Below the pieces are notes generated by a model, which did no database searches, was not told where the DNA came from, and worked only from the letters and a program-made list of their open reading frames with translations. A program made the translations under genes and the position numbers. Below are positions 1-8,254 of a DNA stretch of 64,000 nucleotides, in pieces (position 1 is the stretch's first letter; the number at the start of each line of letters is the position of its first letter). Origin of the DNA: an uncultured Paracoccaceae bacterium (GTDB lineage: Bacteria > Pseudomonadota > Alphaproteobacteria > Rhodobacterales > Rhodobacteraceae). Location of the stretch: assembly GCA_937895435.1 (NCBI GenBank), contig CALAXT010000072.1, forward strand, positions 62,001 to 126,000. The letters are read 5' to 3'.

Positions 1-407
1 TCGGTCAGCCTGCTCATTTCAAGCTGCGATCGGGGCAGCCGTTCAAGCCCGCGCAGTTCTTGAAAAGCGGTGTTCAGTGCATCCCAAACCTGCGAAGTCA
101 GGGCTGTGCGCACAATGCGGCCATTTTCACGCGCCGCTGTAATACATGACGCGATCGACGATGGGTTATCGCGGTCAAAAAACAAATAGCTCTCAATATT
201 GCGCTGCACAGGGTCATCATATTTGCGGGCAAAGCCCTCGGCCGTGCCACTGGCCTGCAAGATCGAATCCCATTCGCTGCGAAACCCAGCACCCGCACTG
301 GGCAACAGGGAAATACGCGCGCCCACATCCAAAAGCCGCGCGGCGGTTTCAGCGCGTTCCATGTAACGCGCAATCCAAAACAGGTGATCGGCTGTGCGAC
401 TTAACAT
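1..407 (-). CDS. Alpha-E domain protein (DUF403 family), N-terminal part, cut by window edge
   Basis: The minus-strand frame from the ATG at 405-407 stays open to base 1 (135 codons, no stop), so the 3' end lies outside. The start reads MLSRTADHLFWIARYMERAE, the usual opening of alpha-E proteins, which are all-helical and of unknown biochemical role. It begins 4 nt after the stop of the ATP-grasp gene at 412, so the two are cotranscribed. In the family this gene normally travels with a circularly permuted ATP-grasp enzyme and often with a transglutaminase-like protease and a proteasome-like peptidase. Those partners would lie to the left and cannot be seen here. A role in making or modifying a peptide is a published prediction for the gene set, not something this sequence shows. 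Confidence 0.88.
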   Translation of the reverse strand, partial: MLSRTADHLFWIARYMERAETAARLLDVGARISLLPSAGAGFRSEWDSILQASGTAEGFARKYDDPVQRNIESYLFFDRDNPSSIASCITAARENGRIVRTALTSQVWDALNTAFQELRGLERLPRSQLEMSRLT

Positions 408-411
408 ATCA

Positions 412-1827
412 TCACTCCGCCAAAACCCATGTGTCTTTGACACCGCCACCCTGCGACGAATTTACAACCAAACTTCCCTCGGTCAGGGCAACACGCGTCA
501 GCCCACCCGGCACCAGTTCAATGCGTTCGCCCACCAAACAAAAGGGCCGCAAATCGACATGACGCGGCGCGATACCCTGATCAACAAAGGTGGGTGTGGT
601 TGACAGTGCCAAGGTAGGCTGTGCGATATACTTGCCAGGATCTGCGCGCAACCTTTCGGCAAAGGATGCAAGTTGGTCACGGCTGGCCTTGGGGCCCACC
701 AACATGCCATAGCCCCCCGACCCATGCACCTCTTTGACGACCAATTCAGCCAGATTATCCAACACATAGCGCAGATCATCAGACTTGGCGCATTGCCACG
801 TCGGCACGTTTTGCAACACTGGCTCTTCGCCCAGATAAAACCTTATCATATCAGGGACATAGGTATAAACCGCCTTGTCATCGGCCACCCCCGCCCCCGG
901 CGCTGACGCAATGGCCACACCACCAGACCGATAGACATCCATCAACCCCGGCACGCCCAGCATGGAATCAGGGCGAAAACACAGCGGGTCAATAAATGCG
1001 TCATCCAAGCGGCGATAAATCACATCGACCTTCTTCGGGCCCTCTGTGGTGCGCATCCACACAAACGGCCCCTCTACAAACAAATCCGCACCTTCAACCA
1101 GTTCGATACCCATCAAATCGGCCAAAAAGCTGTGTTCGTAATAGGCCGAATTAAAATGGCCGGGTGTCAGCAACACCACGACCGGGTCGCTGCTGGTGCA
1201 TTTTTCCGGGGCGACTGAGGCCAGCGTGCGGCGCAACAGCGTAGAATACGAATCGATCGGCTCAATCCGGTTTTCGCGAAACAGGCCGGGAAACAGCCGC
1301 ATCATGATTTCGCGGTTTTCCAACATATAGCTGACACCAGAGGGCGTGCGGCAGTTGTCCTCTAACACATAAAATGTATCAGGCCCGGTGCGCACGATGT
1401 CGATGCCAACAATATGGCTGTAGACCCCCCGTGGTGGCACAATTCCGGCGGCGGCCTTTTCATAGGCGGCATTGCGATACACAAGCGCGGCTGGGATTTT
1501 ACCCGCCCGGACAATCTCGCCCCTGCCATAAATATCAACCAAAAACGCATTCAACGCGCGGGCACGCTGCTTCACGCCCCGCTCTAATTTGCGCCATTCG
1601 GCTTGGGTAAACACACGCGGAAACATATCAAACGGGATCAAGCGATCCGGGTCGCCGCCCTCACCATAAACGGCAAAGGTGATCCCAATTCTGCGAAAAA
1701 ACGCCTCTGCCTCGGCCTGTTTCAGGCAGCGCAGCTCATCAGGCATTTGCTGGGTCCAATCGGCCAGCCGGGCATAGGGCGGGCGAACCTGATCGGCGTG
1801 AAACATCTCATTAAAGGCTGTGCTCAC
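412..1827 (-). CDS. Circularly permuted type 2 ATP-grasp protein (DUF404/DUF407)
   Basis: 471 residues, the usual family length. Visible family blocks are EDNCRTPSGVSYMLENR (about 156-172) and the glycine-rich HGSGGYGMLVGP near residue 370. The fold predicts ATP-dependent carboxylate-amine ligation, probably forming a peptide or isopeptide bond; the substrate is unknown. The start is GTG at 1825-1827 with GGGGAAAGA just upstream. An internal ATG eight codons in is the alternative. The alpha-E gene follows after 4 nt. The upstream region holds a perfect 12-bp palindrome (1901-1912) and the long hairpin at 1920-1990. Confidence 0.88.
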   Translation of the reverse strand: MSTAFNEMFHADQVRPPYARLADWTQQMPDELRCLKQAEAEAFFRRIGITFAVYGEGGDPDRLIPFDMFPRVFTQAEWRKLERGVKQRARALNAFLVDIYGRGEIVRAGKIPAALVYRNAAYEKAAAGIVPPRGVYSHIVGIDIVRTGPDTFYVLEDNCRTPSGVSYMLENREIMMRLFPGLFRENRIEPIDSYSTLLRRTLASVAPEKCTSSDPVVVLLTPGHFNSAYYEHSFLADLMGIELVEGADLFVEGPFVWMRTTEGPKKVDVIYRRLDDAFIDPLCFRPDSMLGVPGLMDVYRSGGVAIASAPGAGVADDKAVYTYVPDMIRFYLGEEPVLQNVPTWQCAKSDDLRYVLDNLAELVVKEVHGSGGYGMLVGPKASRDQLASFAERLRADPGKYIAQPTLALSTTPTFVDQGIAPRHVDLRPFCLVGERIELVPGGLTRVALTEGSLVVNSSQGGGVKDTWVLAE

Positions 1828-1900
1828 TCTTTCCCCGCATTGCTAAACGGCCGCTGTTGCTTGCGCAAACACTACGCCCAGCCACCAACCCAAGGAAAGC

Positions 1901-1912
1901 AATCACGTGATT
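1901..1912. promoter_or_regulatory. Perfect 12-bp palindrome upstream of the ATP-grasp gene
   Basis: AATCACGTGATT is its own reverse complement and lies about 75 bp upstream of the GTG start of the ATP-grasp/alpha-E operon. This is a plausible dimeric regulator site. No regulator gene lies beside it and I cannot name the family. Confidence 0.4.
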
Positions 1913-1919
1913 TAACGAA

Positions 1920-1990
1920 CAGGCCCCGGGATGATTTGCCCAAAATTAAAGCATTTCGCCTAATTTTATAGCAAATAAACCCGGGGCCTG
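1920..1990 (-). terminator. Long segmented hairpin downstream of the TRAP operon
   Basis: CAGGCCCCGGG (1920-1930) pairs perfectly with CCCGGGGCCTG (1980-1990). Inside, ATTTGC (1934-1939) pairs with GCAAAT (1971-1976), and AAAATTA (1942-1948) pairs with TAATTTT (1961-1967), leaving a 12-nt loop. The element starts 16 nt past the dctM-like stop, so it probably ends the TRAP transcript. It has no clean U-run and is much longer and more layered than a normal terminator. A palindromic repeat element is the other reading. Confidence 0.6.
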
Positions 1991-2006
1991 CCCCAAATTC
2001 AGCGTT

Positions 2007-3383
2007 TTACAACAGGCTTGGCAGCCACAAGACGATACCGGGGAAAGCAATCAACACGGCCACTGTCGCCAAATCGGCAATGAAAAACGGGCTGGCACCG
2101 CGAAAAACGTCTTGGGCGGAAATATCAGGCCGCACCCCAGCCACCACAAAACAGTTCAATCCGATCGGTGGGGTAATCAGACAAAGCTCTGCCATTTTCA
2201 CCACGATAATCCCAAACCAAATCGCACATTCTTCACCCGACATACCCAAGGCGCTTGCCTCACGCGTGACATCCACACCACCATTCAGCGCAATCACCGC
2301 CGGAAAGGTCACCGGCAACGTCAAGATCAGCATGCCAATCGCATCCATGAACATGCCCAAAATCACATAGGCACCCAGAATGATCAAAAGCGTGAGAATC
2401 GCTGGCTGATGCAGCCCTGAAATAAAGGCTGCAAAGGTGTTGGGCAGATCAGCAAACCCAAGATAGCGCACAAAGATCAGCACGCCCCAAATCATCGTAA
2501 AGATCATCGTGGTCAACTTGGCCGATTCAATCAGCGCCCCAGACAGATCTTTCCAACGCGTGCCTTTGTAAAGCGCCATCAACAGCACCACAAACGCGCC
2601 CAGCGCCCCCGCCTCTGTCGGGGTGCCCCAGCCGCCGTAGATGCAATACATGATGATGGCCACAACGAAAAAAATCGGCGCAGCAGGCGGCAGCGCGGCA
2701 AAGCGCTGCGCCCAAGTAAAGCCCGTCACCGGTGGCCCAAGCTTTGGGTTGCGCTTGGCCATACCAATAATCATCACGGCATAAATCACCGCCGACACCG
2801 CACCCGGCAAAAACCCTGCCAACAGCAATTTGCCGACCGAGCTTTCCGTGATGATCGCGTAAATCACCAAAATCGCCGATGGCGGAATAAGCGACGCAAG
2901 CGTGCCACCCGCGGCAACAACCCCCGCCGCAAAGCGTTTGTCATAACCCACCCGCAACATTTCAGGGATCGCAATGCGCGCAAACACAGCCGACGTGGCA
3001 ACCGAAGCCCCAGACACCGCCGCAAAGCCTGCTGTGGCAAACACTGTGGCCACGCCCATTCCACCCGGCAACCAGCCAAGCCAGCGTTTCGCTGCCTCAA
3101 AGATTGCGGTGGTCAGACCCGCGAAATAGGCCAGATAACCGATCAAAACAAAAACAGGGATCAGCCCCAAAACATGGCTGGCAGTTTTGGAATGTGGAAT
3201 CTGACCGGACAGTTTTAATGTGACAGTGATGGCCCGCATCGGGTCCATCCCCTTGTCGATGGTATAAAAAAGAAACATCCCCAAAATGCCAATCAGCGCC
3301 GTAGCAAAGGCCACACGCACCCCGATCAGCACCAATATCAGCAAAACACCCGATAAGAGGATTGCGGTTTCAATGGTGGTCAT
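2007..3383 (-). CDS. TRAP transporter large permease (DctM family)
   Basis: 458 residues with a dozen or so hydrophobic segments. This is the usual size for the 12-TM membrane subunit that drives sodium- or proton-coupled uptake in tripartite ATP-independent periplasmic (TRAP) transporters. Typical stretches are the GGTLASLIPPSAILVIYAI region in the middle and the C-terminal ITPPIGLN motif. It overlaps the small-permease gene by 4 nt (ATGA at 3380-3383), so the two are translationally coupled, and it is last in the binding protein-small permease-large permease operon. Substrate cannot be read from sequence; organic acids are typical. Confidence 0.93.
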   Translation of the reverse strand: MTTIETAILLSGVLLILVLIGVRVAFATALIGILGMFLFYTIDKGMDPMRAITVTLKLSGQIPHSKTASHVLGLIPVFVLIGYLAYFAGLTTAIFEAAKRWLGWLPGGMGVATVFATAGFAAVSGASVATSAVFARIAIPEMLRVGYDKRFAAGVVAAGGTLASLIPPSAILVIYAIITESSVGKLLLAGFLPGAVSAVIYAVMIIGMAKRNPKLGPPVTGFTWAQRFAALPPAAPIFFVVAIIMYCIYGGWGTPTEAGALGAFVVLLMALYKGTRWKDLSGALIESAKLTTMIFTMIWGVLIFVRYLGFADLPNTFAAFISGLHQPAILTLLIILGAYVILGMFMDAIGMLILTLPVTFPAVIALNGGVDVTREASALGMSGEECAIWFGIIVVKMAELCLITPPIGLNCFVVAGVRPDISAQDVFRGASPFFIADLATVAVLIAFPGIVLWLPSLL

Positions 3384-4009
3384 AGCTGATCCTCGGATTT
3401 TTCACGGGTGGAAACGGTGCGCGCCTCAGCCAAAGCTTGGGCGGCGGCATCTTCGATCAAAGGCACGGCCACCGGCTCATCCTCGCCGGTGCGCATGGCG
3501 CGGGCATACCCCCACAGCTGCAGCACAAGCCGGGCAATCAAAAAGGCAAACATCACAGCCACGACCATTTTCACTGGCCATGTTGGGATGTTGAGATCAT
3601 CGGTGGTATCGCCCAGTGTCAGCGCGCGCGACGCGTGATCAAATGCGCCATAAAACAGCGCAACCGACAAGATCAGCATCACCAAAATACCAATCGCCTC
3701 AGTCAGCCAAAGCACACGCCCCCTGAGCTTGCCGGCAACCAGATCCATCCGGATGTGTCCGCCCAAACGCTGGCAGTAGGCCACCCCCAAAAAGGCCATC
3801 AACGGCACCATCTGCTGCATGATCGCAACATAGCCCGGCACGGGCATGTTAAAAATCTTGCGGCCCAGAATATTGGCAACTGAGATCAGCATGGCCAGCA
3901 AAATGGCCAAACCGCCCAACAGCGTCAGCTTGCCCTCAATATAAAAAAGTGCGCGGTCGGCACGGCTAAGCCATGTCGCATCCTCGCGCACGTTGTGTGC
4001 AGACGCCAT
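3380..4009 (-). CDS. TRAP transporter small permease (DctQ family)
   Basis: Taking the ATG at 4009, the protein is 209 residues (MASAHNVRED...) with four hydrophobic segments, as expected for the 4-TM small subunit that pairs with DctM. The reading frame is open further upstream, but the ATG at 4009 is preceded by GAGGTG at good spacing. The longer start would run through the terminator-like hairpin at 4037-4061 and into the binding-protein gene. The N-terminal 25 residues and the acidic, alanine-rich tail are longer than the membrane core needs. Confidence 0.88.
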   Translation of the reverse strand: MASAHNVREDATWLSRADRALFYIEGKLTLLGGLAILLAMLISVANILGRKIFNMPVPGYVAIMQQMVPLMAFLGVAYCQRLGGHIRMDLVAGKLRGRVLWLTEAIGILVMLILSVALFYGAFDHASRALTLGDTTDDLNIPTWPVKMVVAVMFAFLIARLVLQLWGYARAMRTGEDEPVAVPLIEDAAAQALAEARTVSTREKSEDQL

Positions 4010-4036
4010 CAAACACCTCAATTTTGCAAAAAATAA

Positions 4037-4061
4037 CCCCCGCTGCATCGCACAGCGGGGG
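4037..4061 (-). terminator. Intercistronic terminator-type hairpin between binding protein and permease genes
   Basis: On the minus strand a 9-bp GC-rich stem, CCCCCGCTG (pairing 4053-4061 with 4037-4045) around a 7-nt loop, is followed by TTATTTTTT. It lies between the TRAP binding-protein stop and the small-permease start. It probably stops part of the transcription so that binding protein exceeds permease. Confidence 0.75.
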
Positions 4062-4079
4062 CCAGAGATTGGGAACAGA

Positions 4080-5093
4080 TTAGCCTTTGAGTTCGGCCAG
4101 CTTGGCGACGGTAAAGTCGTAAAGCTCTTGACCGGGCAGACCCTTGGCATTCATCTCTTGCAGCCATTCATCACGCACGGGTCCCGCGGCAGCAGCACGC
4201 ATGGCATCCATCATCTCGTCTGACATGCTGACAACTTCAATGTTGTTGTCTTTGAGAATCTTGGCCCACTTAACATAAGTCTCGTCATACGCTTCGTAAT
4301 AGCGATCCATCGAGGCATCAATTGACGACATCAGCGCCTCGCGGTGGCTGTCACTGAGTGAGGCCAGCGCATCGCTATTTACCACGACCGGGCAATTAAC
4401 CGAACCGGGGTTCATGTTGTCGATCCACCATTTCGCAATATCAATTGTGCGGAACGACAAATGCGCATGTGGTGCAAAGGCCACCGAATCAACCACGCCG
4501 TTTTCAAGCGCGGTGTAAGCTTCGGCAGAGGTGACCGATGTCGGAACACCGCCAATTTTGGTAAACGCTTGGCCAATGCCACCGGTAGCGCGCACGCGGT
4601 GACCCTTGAAATCTTCCAGCGTTTTCGGCGCGGGGCCCACACCTGCCAGATTATACTGCGGCAAAGGTGATGCCATCAGGATCGTTGCGTTCCAACGCGC
4701 CAAATCTTTGATGGCGGCGGGATGCTGATAGAGCGCCAGATCCAGATCACCCTCTTGCTTGAGCGTTTCCACGCCCAAAAACGGCAGGTCAAGCACCATC
4801 AAGGTCGGGTTTTTATCTGGGTGATAAGATGAGCAGAACTGCGCCATTTCAAACGCACCAATCGAAATCCCATCCAAGTTTTCCGTGTTTTTCGACAGAC
4901 CACCATAGCTGATGTTCAGCGTAAATTCGCCATTTGTTTTAGCCGATACCAGTTCGGCCAGCTTTTCGACATGTTCGGTAAACGCCCGACGCTTGCCCCA
5001 AAGCGACACGTTCCATTCGGTCGCAAAGGCCGTGCCAGCAAAAGACACAGCCACAGCCGCCAGTGCGGCTTTTGTCATAATTTTTTTCATCAT
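4080..5093 (-). CDS. TRAP transporter solute-binding protein (DctP family)
   Basis: 337 residues from the ATG at 5093 (MMKKIMTKA...), with GGGGGA upstream. The second ATG at 5090 is almost as likely. A Sec signal peptide ends at AFA after about residue 24. The mature protein has the DctP pattern, including a conserved arginine in HRVRATGG that in this family grips the substrate carboxylate. It captures solute in the periplasm for the DctQ/DctM pair encoded downstream. The ligand is not predictable here. Confidence 0.92.
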   Translation of the reverse strand: MMKKIMTKAALAAVAVSFAGTAFATEWNVSLWGKRRAFTEHVEKLAELVSAKTNGEFTLNISYGGLSKNTENLDGISIGAFEMAQFCSSYHPDKNPTLMVLDLPFLGVETLKQEGDLDLALYQHPAAIKDLARWNATILMASPLPQYNLAGVGPAPKTLEDFKGHRVRATGGIGQAFTKIGGVPTSVTSAEAYTALENGVVDSVAFAPHAHLSFRTIDIAKWWIDNMNPGSVNCPVVVNSDALASLSDSHREALMSSIDASMDRYYEAYDETYVKWAKILKDNNIEVVSMSDEMMDAMRAAAAGPVRDEWLQEMNAKGLPGQELYDFTVAKLAELKG

Positions 5094-5307
5094 AAGTCCC
5101 CCAAGTATTGATGTCACCGCGCCAAATTACCCACACGACAGCTAAGGTCCAGCATAAAATATCATATGCGCCCGATCAAAATGATCAGCGCCAGGGTTGG
5201 TGGCGGCGGCGGGATTTGGATATTTGTGAACGGATGAGGGGCAGACGCTTGTGCTTGGCGGCCCGGCAGGCCACTTTAGGCAAGAGAAATGCAAGGGAGT
5301 TTTGGCG
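5094..5307. promoter_or_regulatory. Divergent control region between the TRAP operon and pepF
   Basis: This 214-bp stretch must hold promoters for both directions. Visible items are an inverted repeat GATCA-AAA-TGATC at 5174-5186 and an AT-rich stretch at 5155-5168 that could be the -10 region of the TRAP promoter. No strong match to a known operator was seen. Confidence 0.35.
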
Positions 5308-7149
5308 ATGCGCATGACACCAATAACACGGCGGCAAGATGGTGGTGAGGCCACGGCGCGCGGTCCTCAGGGACTGCCCGAGTGGGATCTGAGTGATCTT
5401 TATAAAGCGCCAGATGCCCCCGAGATTGCGCAAGATCTGGACTGGTTGCAGAGCGCGGCCACGGCGTTTTGTACCGATTATCAAGGCAAGCTTGCCGGCT
5501 TGGATGCCGCGGCTATGCTTGTATGTGTGCAGCGCTATGAGCGGATTGAGCAGGTTGGTGGGCGGCTGATGTCCTATGCCGGATTGCGCTATTACCAAGA
5601 CACGCTGGACAGTGAGCGGGCCAAATTCATGGCTGATATGCAAGATCGCATGACCGCCCTGACGACGCCGCTGGTGTTTTTTACGCTGGAGATCAATCGG
5701 ATTGATGATTCCGTTATCAATGGGCATTTTGTCGCAGATGGGGCACTGGCCCGGTATGCGCCCGTGTTTGAACGAATGCGAAAGATGCGTCCCTATCAGT
5801 TGTCGGATGAATTAGAGACGTTTTTACACGACCAATCCAGCGTTGGGGCAGCTGCGTGGAACCGGCTGTTTGATGAAACCATCGCGGGGATGCGCTTTAC
5901 CCCGCACGGAGTGTCTGATGGCGAGAATCTGAGCCTGGAGGCCACACTGAACCTTTTGACTGACCCGGTTCGGGCGCACCGCGAGGCTGCAGCGCATGCA
6001 CTGGCCGACGGTTTTGGCAGCCAGATCCGATTATTTTCGCGCATTCACAACACATTGGCAAAAGAAAAAGAAATCACAGATCGCTGGCGCAAGATGCCCA
6101 GCCCACAAATGGGGCGGCATTTGTCAAATGATGTCGAGGCCGAGGTGGTTGCTGCACTGCGCGATGCGGTTGTCGCGGCTTATCCGCGATTGTCACACCG
6201 ATATTATGCATTGAAAGCCCGCTGGTTGGGCTTGGAGCGGCTGCAGGTTTGGGATCGCAATGCTCCGCTGCCATTTGAAACGCCACGATTGGTGCCCTGG
6301 GATGAGGCGCGCGCACTGGTGTTGGATGCCTACGGGGCGTTTGACCCGGCATTGGCCGATTTGGCGCGGCCATTCTTTTCAAATGGCTGGATTGATGCAG
6401 GGGTCAAACCCGGCAAGGCACCCGGGGCATTTGCTCACCCGACGGTGACCGATGTGCATCCCTATGTTATGCTTAATTATATGGGCAAGCCACGCGATGT
6501 TATGACGCTTGCGCATGAATTGGGCCACGGTGTGCATCAGGTTTTGGCTGCTGCGCAGGGTGAGTTGTTGTCTGCCACGCCGCTGACTTTGGCCGAAACC
6601 GCATCAGTTTTTGGCGAGATGCTTACCTTTCGGCAACTGCTCGAGCGCGCGCAAACCCCGGCTGAGCGCAAGACGCTTTTGGCCGGCAAGGTCGAGGATA
6701 TGATCAACACTGTTGTGCGGCAAATTGCGTTTTATGATTTCGAATGTAAGTTGCACGCCGCGCGGGCTGAGGGCGAGCTGACACCTGAGGATATCAATGC
6801 GCTGTGGATGTCGGTTCAGGCCGAAAGCTTGGGGCCAGTGTTTGATTTTATGCCCGGATATGAGACCTTTTGGGCCTATATTCCGCATTTCGTCCATTCG
6901 CCGTTTTATGTTTATGCCTATGCCTTTGGTGACGGTCTTGTGAACGCACTTTACGCCGCTTTTGACGAGGGGTTGCCAGACTTCCGCTCAAAATACTTTG
7001 ATATGCTAAAGGCAGGCGGATCGCGCCATCACAGTGATCTTTTGGCACCCTTTGCGTTGGATGCCCGCGACCCTCAATTTTGGGATAAGGGACTGGCGAT
7101 GATCGCGGGCTTTATTGATGAGTTAGAGGCGATGGAGCAGCAGGGTTAG
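5308..7149 (+). CDS. pepF: Oligoendopeptidase F (M3 metallopeptidase)
   Basis: 613 residues from the ATG at 5308, chosen because AAGGGAGT sits 7 nt upstream; the frame is open for another 19 codons 5'. The zinc site is HELGH at residues 403-407, with the third ligand in SVFGEML around residue 437. The N-terminal helical domain is typical of PepF. The enzyme degrades short peptides in the cytoplasm. Its stop overlaps the stop of the convergent gene at 7146 by 4 nt (TTAG). Confidence 0.93.
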   Translation: MRMTPITRRQDGGEATARGPQGLPEWDLSDLYKAPDAPEIAQDLDWLQSAATAFCTDYQGKLAGLDAAAMLVCVQRYERIEQVGGRLMSYAGLRYYQDTLDSERAKFMADMQDRMTALTTPLVFFTLEINRIDDSVINGHFVADGALARYAPVFERMRKMRPYQLSDELETFLHDQSSVGAAAWNRLFDETIAGMRFTPHGVSDGENLSLEATLNLLTDPVRAHREAAAHALADGFGSQIRLFSRIHNTLAKEKEITDRWRKMPSPQMGRHLSNDVEAEVVAALRDAVVAAYPRLSHRYYALKARWLGLERLQVWDRNAPLPFETPRLVPWDEARALVLDAYGAFDPALADLARPFFSNGWIDAGVKPGKAPGAFAHPTVTDVHPYVMLNYMGKPRDVMTLAHELGHGVHQVLAAAQGELLSATPLTLAETASVFGEMLTFRQLLERAQTPAERKTLLAGKVEDMINTVVRQIAFYDFECKLHAARAEGELTPEDINALWMSVQAESLGPVFDFMPGYETFWAYIPHFVHSPFYVYAYAFGDGLVNALYAAFDEGLPDFRSKYFDMLKAGGSRHHSDLLAPFALDARDPQFWDKGLAMIAGFIDELEAMEQQG

Positions 7150-7592
7150 ACCCGCACCAAATCGCTAAAGTGGCTTGGCAGATCATGGATCGGGATCTTT
7201 ACCAGATCTTTGTCCATATCTGCCAATTGATGCGGGGCCAGGGCTGCGGGCATATCGTGGCGCAGCACTGCCAGCATCTTGTCAGGTGCCGACAGGATAA
7301 AGCGGTCATAACCGCCTTTGTCCCATGTTTGTTGCAAGGCGGCCATAATGTGATGGGCCATGCGATGTCGGGCCTTTTCTTGCGCAGTTGCCCGAGCATC
7401 GTAGCCGTGATGGGCACCACCCGGACGGGTCTCGCCCCGGCCGGGCCGGTCATCAAAGCTGACGGCAACATCGGGAAAATCGTCCGCCAGACGAGTTTCA
7501 ACTTCGGTCAGGCCAGACTCAAGGGCCGTGCTTGACAGCAGCCGATACCCACCATCAGAGGCAAGCATAACAAGGGTGCAGATCGGTTTCAT
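7146..7592 (-). CDS. Host attachment protein family (baeRF-like), function unclear
   Basis: 148 residues from the ATG at 7592 (MKPICTLVMLAS...), with AAGGAG at good spacing. It matches the small family annotated as required for attachment to host cells, described in Agrobacterium and common in free-living alphaproteobacteria. Recognisable parts are the N-terminal strand with ASDGGYRLL and the C-terminal ILSAPDKMLAVLR stretch, which recalls eRF1/baeRF-type folds. The family name is historical and does not establish a role here. It stands alone, tail to tail with pepF. Confidence 0.75.
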   Translation of the reverse strand: MKPICTLVMLASDGGYRLLSSTALESGLTEVETRLADDFPDVAVSFDDRPGRGETRPGGAHHGYDARATAQEKARHRMAHHIMAALQQTWDKGGYDRFILSAPDKMLAVLRHDMPAALAPHQLADMDKDLVKIPIHDLPSHFSDLVRV

Positions 7593-7718
7593 GGCGGTCT
7601 CCTTTGCAGCGCGGACAAGGCAGTATCGCAAGGTGCGCATGTGCCAGACTGTCAGACTGCGACAGGGGCGCCTTGATCCAGCGCAATTTTTGGAGGCCGT
7701 TTGTTTGCCGCCGCTTGC

Positions 7719-8123
7719 TTATTGTGCGAATTGCTCGCTCAGGGCGCGGATTGTGTTGCGCATGCGGTCTGGCGTGCCACAATCGGCCACCATCCGTGTT
7801 TCCGGCATCGCACGCACCGTGCCACCAGCAAACGACGCATCCGGAAACGACGCTGAAATTTCTAATTTAACCCGCGTGCCCTCAGTCACCATCATTTTAG
7901 CGACACCATTTGAAAAGGGCGCAGTGCGATGCGTTGTGGGATTTTTGACCACAAAAGCACTGTCAGCCAACGGACATTCATTGACCAGCGTGAATGTCGC
8001 CAAAAACATCTTGGGCTCTCTCGGGCCGAACAGACCATCAAGATCGCCCCGAAAAAACAGCACGCCCACAATCATGACAAAAACGGCACCAATTCCAGCA
8101 GCAATAACATTACGGTTTGACAT
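7719..8123 (-). CDS. Unrecognised 134-residue protein with one N-terminal membrane segment
   Basis: I do not recognise the family. The protein opens with a membrane helix at residues 7-24 and then a soluble domain of about 105 residues with two cysteines (in NECPLA and ADCGTP). This suggests an anchored protein with its domain outside the cytoplasm and a possible disulfide. AGGGTC precedes the ATG. It lies between the host-attachment-like gene and a lipobox protein, all on the minus strand but 126-131 bp apart, so cotranscription is uncertain. Confidence 0.65.
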   Translation of the reverse strand: MSNRNVIAAGIGAVFVMIVGVLFFRGDLDGLFGPREPKMFLATFTLVNECPLADSAFVVKNPTTHRTAPFSNGVAKMMVTEGTRVKLEISASFPDASFAGGTVRAMPETRMVADCGTPDRMRNTIRALSEQFAQ

Positions 8124-8254
8124 TTAGACCCTACTTCTAAGCTCAAAAACAAAAGATGATGCGAATTTTAACCCATTATGCTTTCATTTGCTATTGATCT
8201 GGCGCAATTCAATAAGGAACAAGCAAAGTATAAGCCTGTCACATTATAAATCTT

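Noticed and set aside
5185-5727. A 180-codon minus-strand frame in the pepF start region
   Set aside because: Opposes pepF, which has a strong ribosome site and full family match.
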